A DNA stretch of 64,000 bases from Luzula sylvatica (GCA_946800325.1 OX326958.1:61435793-61499792), one strand, 5' to 3'; shown: positions 44,731 through 57,090, counted from the first letter of the stretch. The notes: generated by a model from the letters alone, not told the origin. Numbers and translations are program-made.

Positions 44731-45457
44731 AAGAGTTAGAATTACTGAAACCAAAGACAAATCGACCTCTTCATTTTGGGAATTGGGATGTGCATAATTA
44801 ATTTTTTTCTAAGTTAATAATGCAGTGACCTCTCCATTTTGGGATATGTATAAGTATGTAACTATATGTTCTTCCTAAGTTAACAGCACAATGCCATGAA
44901 GTGGAATGGAATTTGATACAAAGCATAAAATGAAGATATGGATAAAATATTATTATGTTTACTCTCCATTTAATTTATAGCAAACTCTCAATTTGATTCT
45001 ACTTTTAACTAAAATGAAGTTGAATTTATAACAAGTCTCTCAATTTAAATCTACTTTTTTGACTAAAAGTGGAGAGCTTCCTTGCCATAGGACTTGTTTG
45101 CACGTCATCTAATTAATTAAACGGGGAAATAACATTTGGGAAAATTTTATTATATAGACTGAATAGTTCGTAATTTGCTATCCCTTCAAGATGGTACTTA
45201 ATGTTCGACAAATAAAAAATGTAACTTCGAGATGGTATGTAAATGTATCTTTTTGCATAATTTCTCTATTCCTCACAGGTCTGGACTCCAAATACCCTGG
45301 ACATACTCACCAAAAAAAGTGTAATTTTTATTAATTTCAAAATTGACTTTGTTTTTGGTTATATTATCAATTTTTGATTTTTATAGGTGTATATAATTAA
45401 ACTCTAATTAAGGGAAGGAGCAATTTCTGCACAATGTACATAAGTTTAATATAATCA

Positions 45458-45597
45458 TCATCTTCATTAGCATCAATATCATCCTCATATCATCATTATA
45501 ATTATCATTAACATATCATAATCATCATTATTAGTATCATCATCATCATCATCACCATAATCATCAGAACCATCATTATCATCATCAGAATCATCAT
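45458..45597. repeat. (ATC/ATT)n trinucleotide tract, copy A
   Basis: Imperfect ATC/ATT units. The 75-residue minus frame at 45508-45735 is partly this repeat and is not a gene. Confidence 0.85.
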
Positions 45598-47190
45598 TGT
45601 GTATGCTTGGGAAAATTTAAAAAAGCACATACACAACTTCACCAAACACAATATATGAAACATCTTGGATAATGAACACTTGATCGTAACTAACAAAGCA
45701 AACATAATGAACATTCCGACATACCAACCAAACATAACAAAGAAAACAAAAACCTAACGTAAATCAAATGACATAAGAAACAACTGATGCTTAGGAAAGA
45801 TTTACATACACACATACAACGTCAACTTTATCAAACACAACATATGAAATGACTCCGATGATAAACATTTGAACATAACAAACATAGCAAACATAATGAA
45901 CATTTCAACATACCAAGCAGAAGAAAGCAATGACAAAGGCTCAACATGAATCTAACGACATGTCAAACAACACAAACTACGTTCGGTGCTTCGAATTTCT
46001 TTTCAAAGGCACATATACAATTTTAGCAAACACACAACATATTAAATTTCTCGGATAATGACCATTTCAATATAACAAACATATCAAGGATATAGAACAT
46101 TTCAACACAACAAACATAGCAAACATAATGAACATTCCAACATGCCAATCAAATGTACCAAAGCAATAGTTTAGGCCCAACATGAATCAAACATACATAT
46201 GAAATGGCTCAAATTATTCCTGTGACCGATATCGTACTCATCAAATAACGATATAAATTCAAGGACCTTGCTTAAATTGACAAAATAAACTAACGAACAT
46301 CATGATCATGATCATCATCCTCATCACCATGACCCTGACCATAAAATATACTTTTTCAATGGAATTGAACGTTACATGCTTCTATTTATGTTCTATTACA
46401 AGAATAGGGTTTGCAATGAACATAATGAAGTGTTTGCGCATGATCGGCTATGAAGTAGCCATCTCAAGTTAAATTTTGTAGCTATTATTCGAAATAAAAT
46501 ATATTTGCTCATTATTGCCTATCAAGTAACCATGTCCATCTCAGATTTAAGTTTAGTTGCTATTATTCAGAATAAAATCTGAACCAAATAAAGCAGAAAA
46601 GACAAAGGAGCTAAATCACAAATTTTACAGCAAACACTATGTTGATTTCGCTGATGACAAATTTTACAGCAATAATTTGTTTGAATTGTTCAACGAACCA
46701 GCTCTTGAATAATGCAAACGGTATTTGCTCTCAAATTTATTGAAATCATAATTTACTGAGGCAAATACACCATGCTCGAAGATTTTATGTCCGAATCAAA
46801 GCGTTCATTCTTTTTTACGCAAAAGTTATGCAATATTATTTGTTGTAATTCTTATATTTCTCCTATTGTCAAAAGCTATGCAATATTATTAGTTATTTTG
46901 TTATGAAATATTCATATTTTTCGTATTGTGTTTTTACATGTCACATACAATATATCCATAATCCGTTAATATCAAGCACACATCGAACATATACCGAATA
47001 TTTATTTATATCTGAGTTGAATTGAGTTTCATTAATGAATAAATGCACATACCATGTGACTCGCATAAAATACACTAAATAACACACGTGTCAATAATCA
47101 TAAAGAAAAAACAACCCACAAACAAAAAACATAGCAACCAAAAGAAACAACAATTCTTTCAACTACGACAATCCCATAAACAAAAATAAT

Positions 47191-47219
47191 CCCGCGCAAT
47201 GGCGCGGGGTTAAAGCTAG
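47191..47219 (+). mobile_element. Helitron 3' terminus, copy A
   Basis: The perfect hairpin CCCGCGC-AATG-GCGCGGG is followed by GTTAAAGCTAG and then T, the canonical Helitron 3' end. The body lies to the left within the duplicated unit. A 5' TC end could not be fixed, though ATTTCTCTATTCCTCACAGG near 45260 is one candidate. Confidence 0.75.
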
Positions 47220-47818
47220 TTATAATATTGGTACGGAGTATTACCTTTTGCATGTATGCATTTCTTTAGTAATGAATTAGTAGGGAAACAAACGGCTGAG
47301 AAAGTCTACTGTAACCATGAAAAAATATGCTTGTGAGTTTTTCCTTTCTTTTTATCATGTTCTGCAAACAATAACTAATGATGTACCCACAAATCACAAT
47401 TTAGAAAACTCGCAGTTCTTTTTCTTTTTGTTTGGTAGTGTAATTTCTTAAGAGTCAGAACCTAGTCTGAATAGTGTAAGCTAGTCAATTATACTCGGTC
47501 CTTGGAAAATATACATTCAAATTCTCGTGGCGTAGTATACTGAATCACTCAAATTCAGATTCTCTCGAGTTGATGAAGCTTTCAATTAGACTTGTTGAAT
47601 CACGGGAATAAAAGATAAACCCACCTCTCCATTTTGGGATGTGTATAAACTACTTTTTTCCTAAGTTAATAAGACATTGCCATAGCTTGAAATGGAGATT
47701 TGGCCGAAAAGTATAAGTTGTTACTTTTATGGTGTACAACTGTACATACATGATTTTATGGTTCACTGTGAATATCACGAACCAAATTCATTTAATTATT
47801 TCTTCAAATTGCACCAAA

Positions 47819-48390
47819 ATAGTATTACACATCTTTCAAAATAATAAAAATATATTTAGTCTTGCATAAAACAATCTTAATGAAAAGACGTTACAAGATT
47901 TTGATTTTGAAAATCCAAAATATGATGTGCTCTTTCTTTTGCTAATTATTTCTCACACAAAACCAAAAACCAAAATCCAAAAATTGAATTTAATATGAAT
48001 ATGAATCACTCAACAATCTTTTATACAAATCAATATACGGCAAATTTGGATAAATATAAAAACTGACGAAAAAGGACACTCCAAACCTAGTACCAGACTA
48101 GACTATTTAAATTACAAATACAATCCGTTTTTTAGTCTTTTTCTACTGCCTCAAAAGAAACAAGCTCTTCTGGTCTGTACCAAAACTCTATTGCTTTATT
48201 TTGTAGTATATTCCTTTACACGAAAATATTGTAACCTAACGTAGTGCAGCCTACATCTTTCCATGCAACAGGTAATTAATGATATGTCCTCTGTACTGTA
48301 CACAAACACACTATATCAAAAACTTTATTTTTTTTTTGGAGAAAATATATCAAAAACTTCAGTATATGCTTTTTTCATATTTTTATTTTT
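47819..48390. other. Unique spacer between duplication copies
   Basis: About 570 bp not shared by the copies. No gene recognised. ATATATCAAAAACTT occurs near 48314 and 48345. Confidence 0.6.
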
Positions 48391-49113
48391 AAGAATTAGA
48401 ATTACTGAAACCAAAGACAAATCGACCTCTTTATTTTGGGAATTGGGATGTGCATAATTACTCTTTTTCTAAGTTAATAATGCAGTGACCTCTCCATTTT
48501 GGGATATGTATAAGTATGTAACTATATGTTCTTCCTAAGTTAACAGCACAATGCCATGAAGTGGAATGGACATTTGATACAAAGCATAAAATGAAGATAT
48601 GGATAAAATATTATTATGTTTACTCTCCATTTAATTTATAGCAAACTCTCAATTTGATTCTACTTTTAACTAAAATGAAGTTGAATTTATAACAAGTCTC
48701 TCAATTTAAATCTACTTTTTGACTAAAAGTGGAGAGCTTCCTTGCCATAGGACTTGTTTGCACGTCATCTAATTAATTAAACGGGGAAATAACATTTGGG
48801 AAAATTTTATTATATAGACTGAATAGTTCGTAATTTGCGATCCCTTCAAGATGGTACTTAATGTTCGACAAATAAAAAATGTAACTTCGAGATGGTATGT
48901 AAATGTATCTTTTTGCATAATTTCTCTATTCCTCACAGGTCTGGACTCCAAATACCCTGGACATACTCACCAAAAAAAGTGTAATTTTTATTAATTTCAA
49001 AATTGGCTTTGTTTTTGGTTATATTATCAATTTTTGATTTTTATAGGTGTATATAATTAAACTCTAATTAAGGGAAGAGCAATTTCTGCACAATGTACAT
49101 AAGTTTAATATAA

Positions 49114-49254
49114 TCATCATCTTCATTAGCATCAACATCATCCTCATATCATCATTATCATTATCATTAACATATCATAATCATCATTATTAGTATCATC
49201 ATCATCATCATCACCATAATCATCAGAACCATCATTATCATCATCAGAATCATC
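49114..49254. repeat. (ATC/ATT)n trinucleotide tract, copy B
   Basis: Same tract as in copy A, with a few unit differences. Confidence 0.85.
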
Positions 49255-50847
49255 GTTGCGTATGCTTGGGAAAATTTAAAAAAGCACATACACAACTTCA
49301 CCAAACACAATATATGAAGCATCTTGGATAATGAACACTTGATCGTAACTAACAAAGCAAACATAATGAACATTCCGACATACCAACCAAACATAACAAA
49401 GAAAACAAAAACCTAACGTAAATCAGATGACATAAGAAACAATTGATGCTTAGGAAAGATTTACATACACACATACAACGTCAACTTATCAAACACAACA
49501 TATGAAATGACTCCGATGATAAACATTTGAACAGAACAAACATAGCAAACATAATGAACATTCCAACATACCAAGCAGAAGAAAGCAATGACAAAGGCTC
49601 AACATGAATCTAACAACATGTCAAACAACGCAAACTACGTTCGATGCTTCGAATTTCTTTTCAAAGGCACATATACAATTTTAGCAAACACACAACATAT
49701 TAAATTTCTCGGATAATGACCATTTCAATATAACAAACATATCAAGGATATAGAACATTTCAACACAACAAACATAGCAAACATAATGAACATTCCAACA
49801 TGCCAATCAAATGTACCAAAGCAATAGTTTAGGCCCAACATGAATCAAACATACATATGAAATGGCTCAAACTATTCCTGTGACCGATATCGTACTCATC
49901 AAATAACGATATAAATTCAAGGACCTTGATTTAATTGACAAAATAAACTAACGAACATCATGATCATGATCATCATCCTCATCACCATGACCCTGACCAT
50001 AAAATATACTTTTTCAATGGAATTGAACGTTACACGCTTCTATTTATGTTCTATTACACGAATAGGGTTTGCAATGAACATAATGAAGTGTTTGCGCATG
50101 ATCGGCTATGAAGTAGCCATCTCAAGTTAAATTTTGTAGCTATTATTCGAAATAAAATATATTTGCTCATTATTGCCTATCAAGTAACCATGTCCATCTC
50201 AGATTTAAGTTTAGTTGCTATTATTCAGAATAAAATCTGAACCAAATAAAGCAGAAAAGACAAATGAGCTAAATCACAAATTTTACAGCAAAAACTAAGT
50301 TGATTTCGCTGATGACAAATTTTACAGCAATAATTGTTTGAATTGTTCAACGAACCAGCTCTTGAACAATGCAAACGGTATTTGCTCTCAAATTTATAGA
50401 AATCATAATTTACTGAGGCAAATACACCATGCTCGAAGATTTTATGTTTGAATCAAAGCGTTCATTCTTTTTTACTCAAAAGTTATGCAATATTATTTGT
50501 TGTAATTCTTATATTTCTCCTATTGTCAAAAGCTATGCAATATTATTTGTTATTTTGTTATGAAATATTCATTATTTTTGTATTGTGTTTTTACATGTCA
50601 CATACAATATATCCATAATCCGTTAATATCAAGCACACATCGAACATATACCGAATATTTATTTATATCTGAGTTGAATTGAGTTTCATTAATGAATAAA
50701 TGCACATACCATGTGACTCGCACAAAATACACTAAATAACACATGTGTCAATAATCATAAAGAAAAAACAACCCACAAACAAAAAACATAGCAACCAAAA
50801 GAAACAACAATTCTTTCAACTACGACAATCCCATAAACAAAAATAAT

Positions 50848-50876
50848 CCCGCGCAATGGCGCGGGGTTAAAGCTAG
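50848..50876 (+). mobile_element. Helitron 3' terminus, copy B
   Basis: Same hairpin and CTAG end as at 47191-47219. Because the duplication extends about 600 bp beyond this end on both copies, the second Helitron was copied with its flanks and did not insert independently. Confidence 0.75.
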
Positions 50877-51480
50877 TTATAATATTGGTACGGAGTATTA
50901 CCTTTTGCATGTATGACTTTCTTTAGTAATGATTTAGTAGGGAAACAAACGGCTGAGAAAGTCTACTGTAGCCATGAAAAAATATGTTTGTGAGTTTTTC
51001 CTTTCTTTTTATGATGTTCTGCAAACAATAACTAATGATGTACCCACAAATCACAATTTAGAAAACTCGCAGTTCTTTTTCTTTTCAATCTTTTTTCTTT
51101 TTGTTTGGTAGTGTAATTTCTTAAGAGTCAGAACCTAGTCTGAATAGTGTAAGCTAGTCAATTATACTCGGTCCTTGGAAAATATACATTCAAATTCCCG
51201 TGGCGTAGTATACTGAATCACTCAAATTCAGATTCTCTCGAGTTGATGAAGCTTTCAATTAGACTTGTTGAATCACGGAAATAAAAGATAAACCCACCTC
51301 TCCATTTTGGGATGTGTATAAACTACTTTTTTCCTAAGTTAACAAGACAATGCCATAGATTGAAATGGAGATTTGGCCGAAAAGTATAAGTTGTTACTTT
51401 TATGGTGTACATACATGATTTTATGGTTCACTGTGAATATCGCGAACCAAATTCATTTAATTATTTCTTCAAATTGCACC

Positions 51481-51602
51481 AAACAGGCCCTTCATTTATT
51501 ATATTCATATTTCATTATGGAGAAAGATTGTGAGAGACAAGCCAGAAAATGATTTTGTCCTGTAATCAAACAGGCCCTTCATTTATTATATTCATATTTC
51601 AT
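51481..51602. repeat. Direct repeat upstream of the F-box gene
   Basis: A 34-35 bp sequence beginning AAACAGGCCCTTCATTTATT occurs at 51481-51516 and 51568-51602, perfect by eye, with about 50 bp between. Confidence 0.85.
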
Positions 51603-51626
51603 ACTTCATACTTCATACACCCTGAT

Positions 51627-51628
<2 letters not shown>

Positions 51629-51692
<64 letters not shown>

Positions 51693-51719
51693 TCTCTGTC
51701 TCTATCTCTCTCTCTCTCA
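51629..51719. repeat. (CT)n microsatellite in probable F-box 5' UTR
   Basis: About 90 bp of CT units with a few interruptions (CCATCTCT, GTCTCTAT), ending about 17 bp before the ATG at 51737. Its position suggests it is transcribed as leader. Confidence 0.9.
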
Positions 51720-51736
51720 CTCTACAATCTGTGATA

Positions 51737-52646
51737 ATGGAGAATGATGCTCTCTCTCACTTCCTCGCGTACTTGCCGGCGAAATCTAACATCAAACTTC
51801 GAGCAACGAACAAATATCTCACTTCGAGCACCTCGATCGAATTCTTCTTTCTCTCTCAATCGAAGAAATACCTACTCGACTCGGGTTTCTTTATAACAAA
51901 CTCGTACTCTTCTCAAATCTTCTTTTTCGATCCACATTCGGGAATCCTTAATGAATCCAAGGATCTTGTTGACAAAACACCAAATATTCTCGCATCTTCG
52001 AATGGGTTAGTTTTCTGCAAAACCAAGAATGAAAAAACAGAAAATATGTACTGTTATAATTTGGTGCATAAAAAACGATGCATCGTGCCATCAAACCTTG
52101 GCGGCCATAACTTGTGCGAAATTGAATATTTGGGTCTTCAAGTCCTATATTATGGAGACATGTCAGTAGATTATAAGTTGGTTTGTGTGATACCTAATGA
52201 AGAGTGGAGCAACGTAGCCCATGTTAGAATATTCGGTTCAAGACGAAATGCATGGATCTAAGACAAAAAAAACCATCGATCTCGGTCCAAGAAGCGTGGA
52301 CTTGGAATCCTCTGTGGCACTCGGAAATACGATTTTCTGGGTCTCTCATTGTACGGCCCGCATTGACGGATCCGAGACGTCATACATTTTAGCTTTCGAC
52401 GCCGAGTCAAAAAAAACTTGGTTCATCTCTATCCCTAAAGAAATCGTGTTTCTGGATTCTCACATTGTAAAACCAGCAAAGAAAGACGAGGAGACGTTAT
52501 ATTTGGTTAGATTTTGCAATGCCCAGAAAAGATTCACGATTTGGGAGACGAAAATAATTGGTGAATCGGCGCAAATATTATTAAAATTAATGCTTTTATA
52601 TAATAATATTATTAATATTTTGGGGCAGGATAATTATGTTAAATAA
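51737..52646 (+). pseudogene. F-box protein gene with one frameshift
   Basis: The first frame, 51737-52261, opens MENDALSHFLAYLPAKSNI, then KLRATNKYL and FFFLSQSKKYLLDSG. This is the F-box helix pattern (LxxxLxxLPxKSxxxxRxxxKxxxxxxxxxxFxxxxS) that binds SKP1 in SCF ubiquitin ligases. The middle, with FFDPHSGILNESKDL and PNILASSNGLVFC, is the usual start of an F-box-associated beta-propeller. The frame stops at 52261. The next frame, open across 52221-52646, carries the expected continuation (KTIDLGPRSVDLESSVALGN, then TIFWVSHC and SYILAFDAESKKTWFISIPK). The offset equals one extra base between about 52225 and 52262. The whole would be about 300 residues, short for the class. It may be a pseudogene or carry a sequence error. 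Confidence 0.8.
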
Positions 52647-52923
52647 ATAGAAGTGTCTAGAATATATGTCTAAAATTAAGGAGGATGTATATGAAATAAA
52701 AAGATGTCTCTTAGATAGATAAATAGCTGTGTATTTGAATAGAAGTGTCTAGAATTTAGATAGATATGATGTATGTTTGAAAGGGTGTGTTTAGAGGGGA
52801 TGTATATTGAATATTATAAATATCCATGTACTGTAGCGTGAATTGTAACAGAGAATTTTTTTTTTACTCAATCTCTCTTCTCGGTGTGCGTGAATGAGTT
52901 GAAATAAAAAAGACAGAAACTTT
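52647..52923. other. Downstream of the F-box gene
   Basis: AGAAGTGTCTAGAAT occurs twice (about 52648 and 52740). No coding signal. Confidence 0.45.
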
Positions 52924-54582
52924 GGGCTTGTTTGATTTGAGGGATTTGGAGGGATTGTAGTCCCAAATCCGGGATTAGAAGCAAATCCCTTGTTTGATTT
53001 TATCCCATCCAGGATTTGAGAGCCACTCTCCCTGTACTTTGGAATACATTTAAAATTTCGGTATTTCAACCAAAATCCAGGGATAACAAAAGTGTTGCTC
53101 TCTCTTTTTTCATCTTTCATCACTGTGGCGCTGCCCCCTTCATCTCTATTTGATCCTTATTTATCATCGCCCCACATCATAACTCCATGGATCCTTCGCC
53201 GAGCAAGTAGATTGTTAATCGAACCCTAGCTCTCTCACTCGTTGAACCTTAGCTCGCCTGTATAGTCGCTGAGCTAATTCTAGTTTGGGATAGCATGATG
53301 AATATTTCTCTAATCACGATTTACAGGTAAATAAATTGATTCAATTTGTTTAATTCTTTTTTTATGTTTCAATTGATGTCTAATTAGGATTAATTAGATG
53401 ATTTTCAGGTAAATAAATTGATATTTTCCCTAGATGGAAGAAGACAAGTTTTTTAGATATTTTTTCTGAATTTTTTATTAGATTTCTTTGATTAGATATC
53501 AAGAAGGTGAGTTGTTTTCTTACAAATCGAATAATGGACTCTACAGGCAATAGTCTCAAATCTCAATAATTATAGGATTTGCAAACAACATGTCCATGCA
53601 GCATTGAGGAGGACAAATCACTGTTGAGTTGCTCCCATCATTGTTTGCAGGTAATTAGATGTATTAAATAAGATTTATCATGAATTTATTGATGCTTAAT
53701 TTACATTATTGATGTTTAATTTGCATTATTGATGCTTAATTTGCATTTCAAACCTGAAATTAAAGTATGAAAATGTACTGTTTTCATATTTCGGTGTCAA
53801 TTTTAATGTTCGTCTCAAATAGTGCTAATTAGGGTTAATTAGGATTCAAATTAGAGTCACGGTTATAATTAATTAGTAGTAACTAGGATTAAGTAGTTCT
53901 TATTTGGATTCAAATAAGAGTTTAATTTAATTAGGGTCACTTTGTCAGGCCAAAGCATTTACTGATTTGGAGTTACTGAGCTAATTTGATTGATTCACTT
54001 CTTAGAGGGTGTTAGCGAAGTCTATCAAATGGAGAAAAAAAATCTTATTTGTGGTAATTTAACAACTTGAACCTTATTTGTGATAATTGTGTAGGGACAT
54101 TTATGATAATTTGTATTTTGCAGGTTTGACGGAGAAAGGACGAAATTTGGTGACGGAGATGGATACCGAGATTTGTATTTAATATAGGTGGATATACTAA
54201 TTTGGCCGAGAAATATTTTTTGTGGTAAAACCGCAAGTTGAATCTTCTTTGCGATAATTATTTTTATTTTTGGTAATTATGCAAGTTAAATTTTAGTTAA
54301 ATTTTTCATATATTTAATTTGTATTTTGTTATTTCGAATATTGAAATTTTATAATGTCATTTGAATGAGATGTGTTATAAATTATGGATTAATTTTATCA
54401 TTCATAACTAACTCTTAAATCATGAATTTCAAAGAAAACAAATCAAACAATGGATTTTTGTATACATGATATTACAATCCATCTAATCAAACAACTAGGG
54501 TGGATTGTAGAATACATGTACAATCAAATCCATGTATTTTATATATCCATGTATCTCAAAATACATCAAATCAAACATGCCC
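52924..54582. mobile_element. PIF/Harbinger-like non-autonomous TIR element
   Basis: Begins GGGCTTGTTTGATTTGAGGG and ends CATCAAATCAAACATGCCC, inverted repeats of about 16-20 bp. TTT flanks it on both sides, matching the 3-bp duplication of PIF/Harbinger elements, though TTT alone is weak evidence. The interior carries TTCAGGTAAATAAATTGAT twice (about 53323 and 53405) and no transposase. A second pair of ATCCAT/ATGGATTT words near 54420-54560 mirrors the ends. Confidence 0.6.
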
Positions 54583-54599
54583 TTTGTCTCGTGATTTTC

Positions 54600-54695
54600 T
54601 CTCTCCTTGTGATCCCCTTTCTCAATCCTTGATATTTGATATTAATCCCCATTCTTCCTATTTCAATTAATTCCCAACAAATTGGTACCAGAACC
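54600..54695 (+). mobile_element. Copia-like LTR remnant and primer-binding site
   Basis: TGGTACCAGAACC (54683-54695) differs by two bases from TGGTATCAGAGCC, the initiator tRNA-Met primer site of plant copia elements. The preceding CCCAACA would be the LTR 3' end. Only about 100 bp of possible LTR remain before the TIR element on the left. Confidence 0.6.
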
Positions 54696-54755
54696 ACGGT
54701 TGTTTGCAAGTATTTGCGAGAGTGAGTTTGACGAAGTTTGGAGAAGGACAAAGCC

Positions 54756-55860
54756 ATGACAAACCAAGGCGGTGTTTTCGGACTCCCACAAGTTTCGCAA
54801 CTTATTTTCGATGGCAAAAATTATAATTATTGGAGTATTAAAATGAATACTCTTTTGATTGCGCAAGATCTATGGGAAATAGTAGAAGAAGGAGTGGACA
54901 CGGCAAAAGAAGGAGAAACGTCCGATGCGTTGAAAACAAATAAGAAGAAAGACGCAAAAGGCTTATACTTGATACAACAAGTAATTTCGGATAAATTATT
55001 TCCGAGAATAATTAGCGCTAAAACTTCGAAGGAAGCATGGGAGATTTTGCAACGAGAATTTCAAGGAAACGAAAAAGTGAGTACGGTTAAACTCTTGACG
55101 CTTAAGAGGGAATTCCAAAACTTGAAGATGAAGGAAAACGATACGCTCAAAGATTTCTTCTCCAATATTTTGGAAGTGGTAAATCAAATAAAAGGTTTTG
55201 GCGAAAATTTGACCGATAAATCGGTTTGCGAAAAAAATACTTATTAGCCTTTCTTCAAAATACAACAACATGTCGTCTATTATCGAAGAAACCAAAGACC
55301 TAGCGACTCTTAGTGTGCACGACTTGATGGGTTCTTTAGAGAGGCACGAACAACGATTAAATCGAGATACCGAGCAATCTTTGGAGAGTGTGTTCCAATC
55401 AAAAACTGCCGTAACCGAATCATCAAACCAAAATACGGTTAAGGAAGAATCATTTCGTGGTGGTCGAAACGGTAGAGGTCGTGGTCGAGGAAGATTTGAA
55501 AGAGGAGGAGGTAGAAGCAATTACCAAAATAATCAAGAGAGATGGTGTGGCGTGTGCAAAAGTTCGACTCATGCCGAGAAATATTGTTGGAACAAAGGGA
55601 AGATTCAATGCTACAATTGCAAGAAGTTCGGCCATATGAAAAAAGATTGCCGAGTTAAAGCAAATGATCAAGCCAACTATACCGAAGAGAAAATCGACAA
55701 CGAAAATATTTTCTACGCTTGTCAAGCGGCCTTTGAGAGGAAGAATGATGTGTGGTACGTCGATAGCGGGTGTAGCAACCATATCGAATCGGTCTTTAGC
55801 GAAATCGACAAGACGGCGACTACTCAAATTACCATGGGAAATGATGCGGTTGTTTCGTCC
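54756..55860 (+). pseudogene. Copia-type retrotransposon gag and start of protease, frameshifted and truncated
   Basis: The first frame (to 55246) is a UBN2-type capsid region: LIFDGKNYNYWSIKMNTLL, YLIQQVISDKLFPRI, KEAWEILQREFQG. An extra A in the run at 55231-55237 shifts the frame; the next frame (open to 55959) continues with RGRGRGRF, a first zinc knuckle CGVCKSSTHAEKYC, a second CYNCKKFGHMKKDC (both C-x2-C-x4-H-x4-C) and WYVDSGCSNHI, the aspartic protease active site. Similarity ends at about 55855; integrase, reverse transcriptase and RNase H are absent. The element is therefore dead. Gag packages the RNA and the protease would process the polyprotein in an intact relative. Confidence 0.9.
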
Positions 55861-56659
55861 TCGTGCGTCCAAGCGTTTCACCGTCTTTCTTACTCGAGTC
55901 GATCACAATCGAAGAGTCACAAACGTCACTCCTCTACTTGTATCCACGGTGATTCGTAAGACGTCGATCGCGGATGCACCTGCCTAGACGATGCACCGGC
56001 GAACTTGCTCGATCTAATCGATTCTCTATTACTCGAGAAACTCCTTTCTCAAATTCTCTCTCTTCACACCTTTTCACTCACGAAAGATCAAATCTGAATT
56101 TGCTCTTTTCTTTTGTGTCTTAGGCAGAATGATTAATTAGAATTGCTTAGTTCGGAGAGAGAAAGTATCCTATTTATATCTAATAGGATCAGGATTAGCC
56201 AAGAGACATGTATATCCAATATACATCATTTCACACAGAAAAGTGCATGAACCTGTTCAGTATTCTGTCCAGACGAAATTGATAAATTTCTCTGACAGAA
56301 AATCACCCAACATGAAAGTTGTAGATAATCTAATTATCTACAAATCCCAATTTGGCCCAGCCCAATTGGAGTTCGTATGCAAACGTTATGACTGTTTTAC
56401 TAGTAGTTGCACTAGCCTATTACAATTTTCACTAATCGAGCTACAACGTGATTGGTCACGTGAGTGAGAAACGATTAGTGGAGGATATTGAAAGTAGATC
56501 AATGATCTAAAGAGGGTTTCTCAAGCTATCAATGGATATAGATAATCACGGCTTTAGGATTTCTCTCTTTTGTATTTGAATGTATGAAAGTGAAGAAGTG
56601 AGAGAGAAAGGTCCTTGAAGGATTCTATTTATACTCTCTATAGAAATCCTTCAGAAAAC

Positions 56660-57090
56660 TGCAAGTCCGTTCGAACGCACAATGTTCGTTCTGAACGCAC
56701 TTGTAGTTTGTACTAGCCGTTTCAAAATAACGTACAAGTACATTTGTCAGTCCGTTCGAACGGAAAAAGTCCGTTCAGAACGAACTCAATTATACATTGC
56801 CTTTTGTTTGTTCAGTGATGAAAGTCCGTTCAACGCACTTAAGTTGTGGGTGAACGGATTCTAAGTGTGCGTTCGAACGAACAAATGTTCGTTCGAACGC
56901 ACACAATCCTGTGACAAGGGTGGTTTAATCAAGAGATGGTATTTGTGGGTGAACGGATTCTAAGTGTGCGTTCGAACGAACAAATGTTCGTTCGAACGCA
57001 CACAATCCTGTGACAAGGGTGATTTAATCAAGAGATGGTATTTTGATATGTGGTAAGTCCGTTCTGAACGGACTTGGAGTTCGTTCAGAA
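56660..57090. repeat. Cluster of CGTTCGAACG-type palindromic words
   Basis: GTTCGAAC, GTTCAGAAC or GTTCTGAAC, mostly within CCGTTCGAACG or GTTCGAACGCAC, occur more than a dozen times in about 430 bp. They include the tandem unit at 56844-57041. The density is far above anything else in the window. Confidence 0.85.
56844..57041. repeat. Two 99-bp tandem copies, each with a perfect 40-bp palindrome
   Basis: Units 56844-56942 and 56943-57041 begin TTGTGGGTGAACGGATTCTA and differ at one base. Each contains arms of 19 nt, GTGTGCGTTCGAACGAACA and its exact complement, around AA (56865-56904 in the first). Each arm also holds the smaller palindrome CGTTCGAACG. It lies about 210-400 bp upstream of a minus-strand TATA box. 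Confidence 0.95.

Larger units (their letters stand above)
44731..47818. repeat. Segmental duplication, copy A (about 3.09 kb)
   Basis: Runs from TTAGAATTACTGAAACC to TTGCACCAAA and matches copy B (48391-51483) in the same orientation, with scattered single-base differences and few short indels (about 98% by eye). It holds an (ATC)n tract, long stretches of ACATAATGAACATTCCAACA-type repeats and a Helitron 3' end. The unit's left part (CCATTTTGGG, GTGCATAATT, CCTAAGTTAA) resembles its right part near 47625-47700, so homologous direct repeats could have mediated unequal crossing-over. No gene is encoded. Confidence 0.92.
48391..51483. repeat. Segmental duplication, copy B (about 3.09 kb)
   Basis: Same content and order as copy A, including the trinucleotide tract (49114-49254) and the Helitron end. 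Its right border falls inside AAATTGCACCAAA, after which AACAGGCCCTTCATTT begins the F-box upstream region. The few differences from copy A include CTTTTCAATCTT added near 51081 and a short deletion near 51405. Confidence 0.92.

Noticed and set aside
45508..49394. The same 75-residue frame in both duplication copies (45508-45735 and 49167-49394)
   Set aside because: Its conservation is explained by the recent duplication; half of it is trinucleotide repeat.
44731..51483. Reading the two 3.1-kb copies as LTRs of one retrotransposon
   Set aside because: The copies do not begin TG or end CA, no primer-binding site or polypurine tract borders the 572-bp spacer, and the spacer encodes nothing.
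56660..57090. CRISPR-like array of palindromic repeats
   Set aside because: Plant DNA, two tandem units without unique regular spacers, and an LTR-like context.
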